From Pseudevernia furfuracea (taxonomy: Eukaryota; Ascomycota; Lecanoromycetes; Lecanorales; Parmeliaceae): a DNA stretch of 64,000 nt. The notes under the pieces were generated by a model. It saw nothing but the letters and a program-made list of their open reading frames with translations, was not told where the DNA came from and made no database searches. The translations under genes and the position numbers were made by a program. The stretch spans positions 62,001-126,000 of the forward strand of contig JAIUPT010000046.1 in the NCBI GenBank assembly GCA_022315425.1. Reading direction: 5' to 3'. Below are positions 1 to 12,738 of this stretch, piece after piece. The stretch's first letter is position 1. Each line of letters starts with the position of its first letter.

Positions 1-2764
1 GAGCAGGTACATCCATGTTTTCAAGCGTCCTGAAATGCTGCCGCCATCTCACAGAGTCGAAGGGATTTCGGGATGTATGTCCATTCTTAAATGCTGTCAC
101 GCTGGTTGCTAACTCTAATGTTTGTCAGCCAAACAAGACACCTCATCACCCACATCAAGACCAAGCACGACCGAACCACTTTAGCCTGCTGCCCTCCAGC
201 CCACGGCAGCCCTTGCGGCCCACCATCGATTCTCCTCCTCAAATACTTTGCCCTATTTAGCAGCGACTGAACCACGAGACACTGAGGCAAGACGACAGTC
301 TGCATGTCATGAGCTCCGGTTGGAACACGAGCCCTTTCCCGGCTTTCTTAATCGGAGAAACGATCATTCCACGACTCTACCGGCAGGGAAAAAGCATGTA
401 TGTCCTTATCGGCAAGCCAGAAGACACACCACAATTGCAGGGGGGAAGCTGAGACGCCTTCTAATTACTGAAGATGGTCAAGGGAGGCAGGCGCGCTGAA
501 AACATTCACCAGGTGACAGCCTACTATACTATGCATCAGATTATGTAATCGTCTCATCGGCTCGTTTGTGATCAGGAACAGAGATAGCGACCTAGCCAAA
601 ACAAAACCAAAACCCCCCAAAAAAAACCCCCCCAATTCTAAACACACACGTACTCCTACGAACCCTATACCTCCTTCTCCCAAAAAACATCATACTCTCC
701 AACTAACCAACCAACCGACCGTTCTCTCCCTCATTACCCAAGGAAATATCCTCAAAAGACCCCGGAGTCCAGAAACATCCTTCGCAACCATGACAATGCA
801 AGCTCTCGCCCCAAAAAAAGGGTTCCGCATTTTCCAATAATCCGTCGCGGTCAAAAAAGATGTGCAGCTCACACGCACGGATCGTTGACCTGGTACTGAT
901 ACTGATAAAACCGCAAAACAGCGACCGCCCCGTGATCCCTCCCAACCTCCCAACAACGAACGGCCTTGACGACGACGGCGACGACGAACGACCACTGCGG
1001 CCGGTGTGTGGGTGGGGTGGGGTGCCAGATAAGGGGTAAGGAAGTGGGGGGAAGGGGGAGGAAGGGGGGGACAAATACGGCGTGTTGCTCAAAACATCTT
1101 TGGCTCGAGCTCCACCTCCCCGCGCAAACCTCAGACCACCGCAAACGCAAAACGATGTGCGGGCGTGTTTTTAAAAAAAAAACCCCCCCCGGGTGTTGCG
1201 GGATTTCAAAGAAAAGAAAAGAGCCCGCGGGCATCTCTAGCTGCAGAATGCCAACGTATTGATGATGCTATCCGATACCCTCGACCCATCTTCGCAGCCA
1301 GTCAGTCAATGCCCGTAGCCATCCTCGGCCGGCCTCTTCCTTACTTACTTGCTTGCTATTGGCTATCATCCACCCGCCGACCAAGACTGACCATTGGTTG
1401 AAAAGGTGACACGGACGCGCATCCCGAACTGCATGCAGCGCAGTCTTTCCGGGCGTTTCCCCTCCTCCCCCTCCCCCTCCTCCTCCTCCTCCTCCTCCTC
1501 TTCCTCCATCCATGCCATCGCCAAGCTCCCCTCAGCCCAGCCCAGCCCCATCTCTCCCAAACGCAGTCCTCACTGAAAAAGACAGAGATCGTCCACAAAG
1601 TCCGACTTGTCAGTATTGCGCCACGAGCCTCTCTCTCTTTGAGGCAGCGGTCAGGCCGGAATTGCTCCGGGGGGTTAAACGCCCGCCTCCATCGCCATCT
1701 CATCTCGAAAGGACCTATTAAAAACCCTCTTTCCTCCACCGCCCTGTCCCCGTTGCGTTCCTGACGGACTGACTGACTGACTGACTGATACTGATTGAAG
1801 AAGAAGAGAGAAGAAGAAATGGACCCACTCAACACCCGAACAGGGCCATCTGCCCGACTATTTTCGTCCCAATATGACTAACAGTTCGATCGGGATATCG
1901 GCCAGGTATACTCTAGCGGCGAGACAGGGGGGGGGGGAACGGAGGAACCAACGGTTTTCTCCCCTCCTCCTCCGTCCGGGAAATGGAAATAACGCCTCCC
2001 TCGCTTCGAAACGCACGAGTAAGTAAGTAATGAGCTGATGTTGAAAAAAAACATTAATCGTTTACGTTTGGGGTCGACGATGGGCGGGCGGCGGGCAGGG
2101 CGACTGTGGAGAGGCGAAACCTTGACCGGTTAGGTTATAGTGTAGTGTAGTGTAGTGTAGTGTAGTGTAGTGTAGTGTAGTGTAGTGTAATCTTTGCACA
2201 CGAGCGAGAGTAGATAGAATAGAGCGGGTACGGTCGCGCAAAAAATGGGCAACACACACACACCGACGACGACGGGGGGCAGCAGGGGGGATCGGGGATG
2301 ATCTGGGAGAGGCTGTGTGTGCACCGGGGAAGGGGAAGGGGAAGGGGAAGGGGGGTAGAGTATCTCTGTTTGTCCATCCGGAGGCTGTTGGGATTTTACT
2401 CTAGTGGATGCGCACGGATTGGGAAGGAAAGAAAGTCACGGATGAATGTATGTATGGCCCCCCCCCAATCATTATTGTGACTGACGTGCACGTCGTGGGG
2501 GGCTTCCCGACCCCATGCCCTCGTTCTTGGCCCGTGGAAAAGGGAAGCCGAAAGGATTGAAAATGGGGGGGGGGCGGAGACTTGGAACCATCCGCCGAGG
2601 AATGAATGAATGAATGAATGAGCTTGATAAAAATCGTTTTGCTGATTAATGATATCTGTAGAGCAGAAGAGTATGTACTCTACACTCCAGGCTTCACACG
2701 TTCTCCACAGCGTTTTCCCTGGACGGAAATATACCGTAGGTGGCAAAAGTTCTGATCATGTGTA
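1..2764. other. gene-free region rich in microsatellites
   Basis: I see no convincing coding region on either strand. The stretch holds many simple repeats: a CTC run near 1480-1510, GACT repeats near 1768-1790, a TGTAG pentamer array near 2138-2189, GGGGAA repeats near 2325-2352 and AATG repeats near 2600-2622. C- and G-rich runs are frequent. It may be the long regulatory or untranslated flank of a gene outside the window, but nothing here proves that. Confidence 0.6.
2138..2189. repeat. TGTAG pentanucleotide microsatellite
   Basis: About ten uninterrupted copies of the five-base unit TGTAG lie between 2138 and 2189. The array creates open frames on the minus strand that are repeat artefacts and not genes. 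Confidence 0.9.
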
Positions 2765-3385
2765 CGGTGTTCCAACGTGACCAAGAGCTTTTTACTTTAT
2801 TTTTTTTTATTTTTTTTTTTATTTTTTTTGCGTGACCAAATCTACTCTACCAAAATGACTACCATACGGAGTACACTCGAATGGCCTAATATTACATAAT
2901 ATCAGAATAGCCAGTTCTCCAATAGCATAGCCATGTAATAATAGCCTTGCATAGGAGATGTTTCTGTTCAAGCTCGGTCACGTAATAACGTATAACTGAG
3001 AGATCGAGTTAAACGTAAAGAATTTTTGTCGAATAACGTCTCATCTCGAGATAAGTACCTCGATAACGCGCTTAAAAAATGCTTCGGGGTTTAGTGATAG
3101 GGTCGTCTTCTGAAAATAGGGTTGGAGCTTATACTAGCGCTATTTGAGATTCTCGATGTTCCCCTTCGCACTGAGTATGAATTGCTTTTCGTGAGTCTTA
3201 TTCATGAGCTTTTAGGAATAAAAGAAGGGATATATATATTGACTACGCGTTATATGAACCCTATTCACTTATCATGTGAGACTATTTGAATGTGTGGTTG
3301 TTGAGTATAATGGGATTAGGAAGATTTGGATTTTGGATTTGATGAGGAAAAAAAGTAAAAAGCTATTGGTCACATTGGAACACCG
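2765..3385. mobile_element. TIR element with TA target duplication (MITE or decayed Tc1/mariner-type)
   Basis: The left end (2765-2802) and right end (3348-3385) are inverted copies of each other, about 38 bp with three differences. Both begin CGGTGTTCCAA and continue through GTGACC and AGCTTTTTACTTT. The dinucleotide TA flanks both ends (2763-2764 and 3386-3387), the target-site duplication expected of Tc1/mariner-superfamily elements. The 621-bp interior is AT-rich and has no transposase-like open frame. It is therefore either a non-autonomous MITE or a deleted, mutated copy. The superfamily assignment rests on the TA duplication alone. Confidence 0.8.
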
Positions 3386-3387
3386 TA

Positions 3388-5350
3388 GTGTGTGCCAAGC
3401 AAAATGAATACTGTAAGGTACTCTACGATCCCCCACTAGTGCGCTTAGAGGAGAAAGACAGCTCAATAGACCGCTCGAGCTCAAGTACCTACATCAAAAA
3501 CAATAACCTTTTCGCATTATTCGCCCCTCCTCGATATCGATCTCTGCGCTGCCACAAAAAAAAAAAAAAAAAAAAAATATCGATCGATCTTCCGCCCCGA
3601 CCGTAACAAAGCGTAATCAAGATGATCTTGCGGGAGCGCAGAAACCATGGCAGATACCTAATACCTACCTACATAATAACGCTGGTCAAATGCCCCGAGC
3701 GATAAAGTTGCATGTACGTAAAACGACGCGGTCGCCAATATCTCCCCTAGTGCATATGCGACAGCCAGCAAATTGCGGGGTGCGTCATGCAGGCACGATG
3801 TCAGAGGACTTTTGACACTTTGAGGCGCTGGGCGCTAGAGTATCAGACCTCTTGCATTATTGTAGAGTACAGTATAAGTACAGACGAGGTGGGTGTACGG
3901 CCGGAAGTACATAAATCGAATCGAGTTGCAGATTGGGGAAAAGGCACTTCAGTCAGGGTATTTTTGGGTGCCAGAACTGCCGTTTGTAGCCTGTTGGTGC
4001 CAAAGTTCGAAGGTACTCAGGTCCCAACAAAACGTTAGGAGTATGGCGGCGCGCGCCTGCGTTGTGGTCTCATCGAACCATGTATGTCGCCGAGACCGCA
4101 GCAGACGTATCTTTATCCTCTGTGATGACACGCGTCCCTGTCTGCCCAATGATGATCAGCAGGAGTTGCACCGTATGCCTCAGCGTAAAGAAGAAAAAAA
4201 CTCCTCCAGAGCCTAGGCCTGTTATCGTTTCATCTCCACATAGTCGACCTCGGACCAGAATGAATGGCCATGCTGAGTCTGTTGGGTGAAGAAAAGGTTT
4301 CTACTATTAATAGCCGAGAGTCTATCTGATGTCACCAAAAGAGTGGAGAGTCCTCCGCCTTTCGAAAGTGGGGCCTGCCACGATTAGGAGATGGATTCTT
4401 CATGTGGATTCCTCCGATTCCTCCTGCTTGGTAGCAATGATCAGCGCGTTGGTCCAAAAGTTCAGATTCCCGTGCCAATATCCGTCCCACGCGTTGAAAT
4501 GCCCCGAAGAAGGATCAATTGTCCTAGGCCAGATATCCGTGACTTGAATTTTTTACGCGGGCAAATGTTAGGGTTAACTCAGCCGAGAAAAGTCGCTTCC
4601 AAACTTGTACAACTTGGGAGGCTTAGATCCTACATGCGCTCCAGACAATTGCGACACCATTACAGTGGGTCGCATTTTTCGCGTGTTCCTACGGAGTAGA
4701 TACCGCTTTTTTCCCCTTACCTAGCTGTATTTGGGGACCCACTCTCTCCACCAACAGATTGTGAGCAACGGTCAGACCTTTCCTCGTACTGACTGACCCG
4801 TAATACCTACTCAAAGCACACGGATCTGCGCGCGCTGAAGGCGATGCAATCACGATGTCTCGAAGCCGGGACGACGCATGTAGACTCTGGCCACTCAGCG
4901 CCGCTAGTCTAGCCACGATTCATTCTCGGCACATTTGCCGGGTCGTCGAGAAAAGTGGAGGAATGCCATCGGAATCAAGGCTGCAAGGTAGCAGTCCCCA
5001 ACTCACGCCGTTCGGACGTCTTCCCGGTTTTTCTTGACAGTCAGTGCGTCACCCGATACGGAAAAAGGACATGCGATATTGCGTCAAGGTGCGATGCGAG
5101 AGGTTTCTGCGCAATTGGGTTGGCTCTGTTGCAGCTTTCCTTTTAAAATCTGTTGGTGAACAGGAGTTAAGCATGTTGTTGCCCTGCAAGTATTCATCGC
5201 AATCTAAATTAACGAACCCGTACACAGAGTCTTATATGAGAGGAGTCCTTTTTCAAATTTCCGAGTCGATATTCCGATCTCAAATATGGCTGAAGTCAGT
5301 GAAATGACCTACCTGTATGCATGATTTAAGATCCTTACTACGAAGAGACC
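3388..5350. other. intergenic, no gene recognised
   Basis: Only short overlapping frames occur on both strands, none with a recognisable domain or plausible splice continuation. A 21-base A run lies near 3556-3577. The region may contain decayed genes, but I could not align any frame to a family. Confidence 0.5.
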
Positions 5351-6001
5351 ATGAACACTTTTCATAATACATTAGCCCTCTTTTTGTTCCCACTCATCTG
5401 CCTCCTTCCCTTGATTACACTCTCAACGGCAAGGCCAAGCGTCAAGCCTCCAAGTGGATTCTTTCCAATCTCCCAACCAGCACAATCGCAATCTGTATGG
5501 ACCCCTCGCAGCCATGGACGGGACACGCGAGCGCTTTCCTCAATGGTCAGAGCAAGTCTCTCCGAGAAGCGCACACCTCCTGGCTTTGACTCCCCAGTCA
5601 CCGTAAAGATCAAAATGATGACTTACACAACCGTTGGCCTTATAACGCCAGTCGCCAGTGCCGCCAGAGCGCTCGAGGACTTTTACAGCTCCATCGCTAT
5701 CAAGGCTGGTGGAGTTTGGCAAACAGAACCCACTACAGACAACTTCAGCATCGAAGAAGGAAATTTTCGATTGGGATTTTCTGCCATAGGCGATACAATT
5801 CCTTGGAGTTTCGTCAAAGCAATGGCGGAGAGGTTGTGGGAGACTGCTTGTTTGGGATTGACGGACCTGTTTGATATTATTTATATGGATGATGCCGGAC
5901 AGATTGCAGTGAGCGTTTCGTTGAGACTCGCGGACGGCGGCTCGTCGAGCTCAGGCACAGATTACAGGGAGGGTAGCGTTCCGAGCGTGACATCGCCGTA
6001 A
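5351..6001 (+). CDS. putative secreted protein of unknown function
   Basis: A single-exon frame of 216 residues. The first ~27 residues form a classical signal peptide (LALFLFPLICLLPLITLSTA) with likely cleavage after an A-R-A-like site, so the product is probably secreted. The mature part has no cysteine pattern that suggests a known effector fold; it has one central block with TVKIKMMTYTTVGLI, then GNFRLGFSAIGDTIPWSFV and a C-terminal VSVSLRLADGGSSSSG. The IPW and VSLRL segments feel like a conserved ascomycete hypothetical family, but I cannot name it. The tail is Ser/Gly-rich and low complexity. No introns are needed. It stands alone between gene-poor stretches. Confidence 0.65.
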   Translation: MNTFHNTLALFLFPLICLLPLITLSTARPSVKPPSGFFPISQPAQSQSVWTPRSHGRDTRALSSMVRASLSEKRTPPGFDSPVTVKIKMMTYTTVGLITPVASAARALEDFYSSIAIKAGGVWQTEPTTDNFSIEEGNFRLGFSAIGDTIPWSFVKAMAERLWETACLGLTDLFDIIYMDDAGQIAVSVSLRLADGGSSSSGTDYREGSVPSVTSP

Positions 6002-9000
6002 GACTCATTATTTTGGGCGCGAGGTGTAATGGGTTGTTTTCAGTGCGGCAGCTGTTTATGCTGGCAAAATGTATGATGGTCACAGCTTTGCTTGAGGGTA
6101 TTTCGGCGTTGCCTCCGCGGTTTCTGCGAGAGTTTCGTGCAGGGCTCGATCTTACTCTTCGTTCGGATATTCGGGGACTCTTGGGCACATGACCATCCAT
6201 GGTCTTAGGCGTATAACAGAAATCGGTGATAGTGCGAAAATGCGTGTCATCGATCTGCCAACGAAGTCAAGCCTATCGACTTATCACAATTCTCCGTACC
6301 TGCATATAGCGCTTTGACCACCCGCATGCCAATCGATAACGAAGCCGGGGAATTAGCAGTAGTCCCACTTGTCGCATTAGGAGCGAAGCGACAAGTGGGG
6401 CCACGATCAGCCTATCGAAGGTTCGAGTGGTCATCCATAATAATTTTGCCTTCATCCGCCACAACTGAAACCGGGACGAAAGGTAGAACATGTAAGCCTT
6501 GACCAATGAGTGGTGGGGCTCCGGCAACCAAACTGCACAGCCTGGATGTTTCAGCGGTCAGTGCCACGCCTTGCATGCTGCCAGCGCTGCGGGCCTAGGT
6601 ATCTAAAGTGATCCGTGGCTGAGACTCTACATCTCATCTTATGAGATCTTGTAGGTAGGTATGCCCAACAACCGTCCGCTATCCAGCGAAACGCCAGCAG
6701 ATGTTCCAAGACCACCTCTTCCTTTTCATCCAGGCATCCACGTGTTTTTTCCGGTGCGTTCATGGGTACTCCGTTATTGCCCGAGAAGAGCTCGGGCACT
6801 TCTCGCCGGACCTCCAGTTGCTTCCAAAGTATAGTATGACCCAGAGCTACCCAGAGCAAACAGTATGAACAAGGCTAGTCTCGCACCAGGCTCTAGCCCT
6901 TACGCATGCGTGGCCTGCTACCCAACATCTTTCATAGAGCCCAAGTGATCGGGCACGCGTCTTCTGAAGGCCGCTTGCAGGTAGATGAGGTGCCCATGGC
7001 TCGCATGGTATGACCCGGGTCATTGTTGGCAAGACATGGTGTGGCGAGAGACGTTGAATTGTCGGTAGCTCGCTGAGCTTTTGCGTACTGGACTCATGCT
7101 TGCTGGCCAAGGTTGTGAGCTGTAGGTGCGGCAGTATGTTGGTGGAACGCTTAGCCTTGCACGAAGGTCTTCAGACATTTTCTTCTCGGAATTATCTCAA
7201 GCTAGGAACCGTAGCTGGTGAGTTGTCTGAATAGGATATCAGTTCGTTTTCATTAGTGAAGAGTCGAGTGTCTCGGCGTTTTTGCTGAATACCTGCACTG
7301 GTATTTTTAGTGGACTAAGTAAGGAGTATTTAAGAACTGGAAGTGGGTAGAATCTTGATCCTTTGCATGTGTCTTAGGGTTAGGGCTATGATTTTTTGTC
7401 ACTGATCCTCGGATCGTGTCTAAGGTAGCTACAAGAACTCTTCTCCTTGGTGACTATCATTCGGATCTGACGTTAACGGGCTACTCTTCCCCCACCAATC
7501 TAAGGTCAACTCTACCCAAGCATAATATCTCTTAGTCAAATATATGAGTGGATTCTGCGTCAAGCAGAGCCGAGCATCCAAGTAGCTCCTGCATTGGCTC
7601 CGGTTTGTAAAGCACGCCGCTCAAGTCCCACCTGTAAACTTCTTGGTCTTCGATTGGTGCATCTCGATCCAATCGATGGATCCAAGGAAACTCGTTTGCA
7701 CAAACCTCCCATGTCAGCTAGATTGTTCCACTATTGAAAATTGTCTACGCACCGGTCATATACATGGAGAGGGAGTCCATATTCTGAAAAGCTTCAGCTA
7801 AGGGCCTTCGTATTGAAGAAGTAAAATCCTGGTAGAGCGGCGATGACCTGACTACAAGCAAATGAAATTGGCGATGTCCATGATTGGAAGAGATTACACC
7901 TTACATGTAATAGAGTCTTCATCAGCAGAGTATGCACTTGTGACCAGTAAGGTGGTTCTCCCAGGGTATGCGCTGAGCACTCTCTCTCGGAGTTGATCGA
8001 CGCTCATTCCTACCAAGCCAAGACATACAAGGTCGAATCATCTGTCATTGGTAGAGTGACCAATATAAGCCATGTGTTATGACTGAGATCAATCCCAATA
8101 CCAATCCAACCCTTTGGATACTACACACCTTTTCCTATGCAACTCGGACTCCTTTGTGAAAGTGACAAATGGCTGGTGTGAAACAGAAACTATGTAGTAC
8201 TATAATATGCCTGGAGCCGTAAACGATGGCGACATGTGTGGCCCAGGCATCAAGACGAGGTCAGCGAGCTCTCGTGGAGACCCGCCGCACTTTATCATGA
8301 TCTTATGCCCTTCCGTGCTAGTACAAACTACCGGAAAGCCGGAGATGTTCGTTGATCTTGTGGGAAACGACGTCGGTATCGAATTGAGCGGTCCGGAAGG
8401 TCCCTGTTTTTTTTTCCAGCGTCACTATGGGGTCCCAGTGATATACGGAGCGCAACACAGACGGAGCGCTTAGCACCAGAGATTGGAATTAGGTGGAAAT
8501 AATGGAGGAAGCACGAATGGATTAGACCAGTAACTGCATCAATGTCCTTGCCACTTTCAGACACAATCCCGGGGAACAGAGTTGGAGGCTGGCCAAACCA
8601 GTGTATTGTTCGACTACTTTGGCGGCTTAATGAGCCACGAGCAAACCTGGCTGTTGGGGTTCTCGAAATTAGCATTGAAGTTTGTATCTTGAGCCATGAG
8701 ACGGATTTTGCAACAATTCGGGACTGAAATCGGAGAATACGTACCAGCAGAGATGGCGTCAATATCAATTCTACAGTCACAAGTCGAATTGTAAGATTTT
8801 CAACAGCGTTAGAATCGCGAGATAATCTAGTGGAAATTTTGTACATAAAAGAATTAATCTTGAACTACTATTTCAGTCAAATTTAGAAGTTGAGAAAGAA
8901 AAGATTTTGTCTTCAGTTGCGAGATCTGCCTTGCTCAAAACTCTGAACATACGTTCATAGCTCTAAATCAATCCATTCTCTTATAGAATCTTTATTCCTT

Positions 9001-9841
9001 AGCAGCATTGAAGTCGCAGCGATTAGAAATGTTTAACATCTTTGTTGATCTGGCTTGTAATAGTAAAGTTGATATTTTAACTCAGAAGGGGATTGTGCAG
9101 ACCTCGAATGCTAAGAAATCCCGAGGATTATGTGCTCACTTCAGGTTCAGATTTTATGGGTCTTGAAGGGTATTGCTCTTTCATTATATGAGTGAACACG
9201 GGAATCAGAACATATCAGGGTCAAGGAGAGAGGACAGTGCGAACACCAGCTGCCGTAATTTACCTCAGGACAAGTGGGAACCCGGGTGTTCATGATTTGA
9301 ACAACATAGAAGGTACCCACAATTGTTCTCGTCGTAACTGAAGACGTCCATCTCCAAGTCCAGAACAGTGCCAGGACATCGATATAGTCATCGCTAGAAT
9401 GCGCAAATTGATCGGTGACGCGTTTTAGCTGACATGAGAAACCCAGCTGACTATCGTACGACGAGGTATAGAACTACTCGATTTCGGCACCTTCTGAGTA
9501 AAGGGATATTATTGGCTATATATGCATCGGGTCCGAGCGCCATCCCGACCTGAAATTGGATTAGAGCATCTGAGCGGCGACGCCGATATGAGCAAGATCC
9601 GGACCCGAATACGGTTTTGGATCAAGCTTGAAGCCACAGCTTCCCTTACCAATCGGCTGAAATGATACCAGTCGGTGTCTTGGAACGTCTTTTTGATGCG
9701 CGTTACGATCACCAATCTGACGTGAGAATGCAGACTCATAAAGCTTCCCTACCTCCTATAGTAGTCTCAAAATTGCAACCAATTTTTTCCATAATTTGAA
9801 ACCTATCTATCGACCCATTCGTCTATTAGACATCTTTCAAA
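6002..9841. other. gene-poor stretch, no intact gene recognised
   Basis: Nearly 4 kb without a supported gene. AT-rich patches occur near 8800-9100. Frames such as 8207-8473 (+) and 8328-8846 (-) overlap each other and show no domain, so I treat them as chance or as relics. A 12-bp-arm hairpin is listed separately. Confidence 0.5.
6364..6399. repeat. perfect 12-bp inverted repeat (hairpin)
   Basis: CCCACTTGTCGC at 6364-6375 is followed by a 12-base spacer and its exact reverse complement at 6388-6399. It lies in a gene-poor stretch. It could be a relic of a small foldback element; the function is unknown. Confidence 0.8.
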
Positions 9842-10729
9842 ATGTTTTACATCAAAATCGCTGTTGCGTTAGCTCTCGCCGTCCTAGTTTCAGCTTCTCT
9901 CCCTCCTTGCGGTAACATCGACCAGCCATGCTCCTGTCCTGCCGGGTCAACATTCAAAAACATCACTACCTACGCAACCATAGGTGCCACTGCAAATGAC
10001 TGTGGAGCCGTGATGAACGATTGTGAGGCGGTTCGACGCTTCAAAAGTGGCACGCAGATGCTTACATGGAGCTTTGCAGTCTTCAATACCACCTGGTTCG
10101 GCCTTGTTCTACTGAGTACAACTGGCACGGATAATGTAGTCGGAGCTACTCGCACGTTTAGTATTAGCGCTGACAATAGCGTCAATCTGACTGAGGAGGT
10201 GCGTGATTTTTGTCCTGTGGCTATGGTACTTGGGGATTGCTATCGACTAATACCTAAGGGACGTTAGCTTATCGAGTATCAAGTCGAGGCGGACGGTTCT
10301 TTTATACAGCGTTTCCGACAGGATATAAGTAAGTAGTAAAGCATTTGCTCAATACTCGTGGAGTGGAATAGTGGGACAGTCTTTCTGAGCCGTGTCTCAT
10401 TAGCACCGGCCATAGTCGAAACTCCTGGGGATACTGCCGCTTTCGATGGGTATTGGGAGACTATTGCGGTTCAGCAGACTTCAGTCTGGGATGAGTCCTC
10501 TGTAGTCTATTCTGCCTATCGCTGTGACATTGGTGACCCTTTCGGTGAGTCTGCCCCTGCTGAAGCCTTGAGCTGAGCAAATCTTCTGACGTGTGCTGGC
10601 CAAGACACTGCAACGTTCCACGAAACCAGTATCAATGATACTATTGCTATTCTCACTCAAGAAGGTAAAGATACTGGAGTGAATGTGTACCCATATTCAA
10701 CGACCTCCTCGGTCGCCACTGAGACTTAG
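9842..10729 (+). CDS. small secreted protein, five predicted exons
   Basis: Predicted exons are 9842-10022, 10080-10198, 10268-10328, 10380-10544 and 10605-10729, giving 216 residues. Introns are 57, 69, 51 and 60 nt with GT...AG ends (GTGAGG, GTGCGT, GTAAGT, GTGAGT), all phase-compatible, with branch-like CTTAC, CTAAT and CTGAC in three. The first ~19 residues (MFYIKIAVALALAVLVSA) are a signal peptide, followed by a short cysteine-rich start (CGNIDQPCSC). The body has NTTWFGL, GATRTF, YQVEADGSFIQRF and DGYWETI blocks, recalling secreted fungal proteins with a polyketide-cyclase/START-like beta-rich fold; that fold is inference. The first intron is frame-neutral and could be retained, adding 19 residues. 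No neighbour suggests its role. Confidence 0.7.
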
Positions 10730-11628
10730 CTGAAGAGTGGCACCGGATGGGAAACAGGAACAAGATGCAGTTCAGTGGAAGAGCGTACTAGGAGACGTCG
10801 ATTTACTCAACGCTGGGTTCCAACAGGCCGTGCCGCTCAAAGTCCTTCATTCTTTGGTGGACTGGATTTTTATGAGCGTGGATGCGTTTCTAGATTGCTT
10901 CTTGTGTAGATATCACGTCACATCCATTTCTTCTCCGCAGTCTTGTTGATTCAGGGAAATTGATGAGTATCCTCGCAAATCGTCATCCCAATGCCCAGGC
11001 CTAGTTCAAGATAATATTAAATGTACTGGATCCGAGAACGCAATCAGAGTGCTGTATACAAAATTCTCGCCGGAGACCGTTGGAGAAATTGCGTCTCATT
11101 CATTTGGGCCCCAGCGACTGCATCTGCGTGAGAAGCCAAAGAAATCGGGTTCCAGAAGTAAGTGTAGACGCCTTTGAGGACTTAGAGGAACACACTGGGT
11201 GTCAAGTCCGGATTGTACTGTTCGAGATACTGGAAAGGGGGATATGGGGCACGGCGGTCCAGACCTTGGTTCAATTTTTTTTTCTCGCAATGTGTGGGTT
11301 TTTGATTCTGGACTTTGAAGTGGGAAGGAGGTCTTGCTATATCCGATTGCCGGGATAGGGTAGTAAGCTGGTTTACCACGATTTCGTTGAGTGGAGAGTG
11401 TGGAATCTGAACAAGTTATCATAGCCATTAGTATCTTCAGCCGAATGATACATAAACTTGGCTGGAGAACACACAAACGAGGCTGTGAATTGTTGAGCAG
11501 TCCAGATCCATCTCCGTAGAATGAATGACTAATAGTTATGCCACGAAAGAACCAATAGCCCAACACCAAGTCCACACAGACACTATTACCAGCACTCAGT
11601 GAGCGGATCTGAAAGCCGCAAATCCAAG
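10730..11628. other. intergenic, nothing recognised
   Basis: Frames on both strands (for example 11080-11358 plus and 11096-11575 minus) overlap and carry no domain or signal. A short T run lies at 11274-11282. Confidence 0.5.
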
Positions 11629-12435
11629 CTAATTCAACGATTCCCAGTCACCAATCCCAAACCCGATGACCTGGAATTTTCCTATAGCCTCCAGGATCAA
11701 CAAAGCTTCACCTCCCATTAGCCATAGCCCCAAAAGTATTACGAAGCAACAACTTTTCCAACTCACTGATAGGAATACTCTCTCTGTCCTCATCTTCCTC
11801 GCATTTGGCGAAGAAAAAACCAAGGTCATCCCCCAACTTGCCAACATGAAACTCGACCAAGTTTCTCTGCGAGGGGTCACGGTGCTGTTTCTGCAGTATG
11901 ATAACCTCTTGATCGGGTCCGTGGAGCCCGAGCTACGATTGATGGCAAAAGGTTAGCGAAAACATCCTCGCACAGAGAGTTGCTGTCAGGGTGGGAGGGC
12001 GAAACGGACCATGGAATACCTGACGCGCGCCACGTTCACACGCTGAAGCTTCTGCGTAGCTTTTACAACTATCGGCTCCAGTCTTTCTTTTTGTTCCACG
12101 TCGAACAACTCGACAAGCTTTAGCGTAACTTGGTGTCGAGAGGCTAGTGGACCTGATTGAGCTCGGGTATCGTTTCTGCTGATAATGTCGCAGTGACGGC
12201 CGTGGGAATAGATTACTTGGCCTACCGAGAGGTCTCTTCCGAGAGTTTCTATTATCGCTGGCTCGATAGGGGGTTGAGTCTTCACGGGAGTCAAGAAGCC
12301 TCCTATTTCCAATGGTACTTCCGTCTCTCCTTCTATGTCTGTACCTTCCTCTACCTTCATATCTTCTTCCTCACTATGTTCCTCGTTGCTACATTCAAAG
12401 TCCACGTTTGGTTTATCCATATCTGGGTCTTCCAT
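11629..12435 (-). pseudogene. unknown-family paralogue, upstream tandem partner decayed by frameshift
   Basis: This minus-strand gene is homologous to the one at 12848-13602. A first exon from ATG at 12435 has an acidic start (SEEEDMKVEEGTDIEGE) and then PLEIGGFLTPV, matching PLDLGSWLTPY of the neighbour. An intron follows (branch GCTAACC, acceptor TCGTAG near 11967), although the best frame-compatible donor is non-consensus (GTCCGT). The second exon reads through EVIILQKQ (neighbour GTLVLQKQ) and IPISELEKLLLRN. The conserved C-terminal end, ALLILEAIGKFQVIGFGIGD, is in another frame, so a one-base shift near 11710-11716 breaks it; the unshifted frame stops at 11708. No domain is known. It could still make a truncated protein, or the shift could be a sequencing error. 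Confidence 0.55.
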
Positions 12436-12738
12436 TGCCAGAGGGGCCGAGTGCTGAGATTTGAGGGTGTGGGATTGTAGTTGTGTTGACTGGTCGCGGC
12501 TCTGATCAACACTTGCTCGTGTGAAAACTTCTAAGAAAGAGGGCAGAGAACTCAAGCTTTAACGAAGTGTGAAAGAGAAAAGAAAGAGAAGAATAAAATC
12601 TGAAAGTTCTCGCAGTCATATGACGTTCTCGATACCGTGAAGCATCAACGAAAAGCATCGCCGACGACAATAGCAAGTGGAGGACGTGCGTCCGGAATGA
12701 TGACGATGATATCTGAATGTTTAACTATGATTCACCCG

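Noticed and set aside
8328..8846. 172-residue minus-strand frame
   Set aside because: No domain, and plus-strand frames of similar quality overlap it. It could be a relic, but I cannot support a gene.
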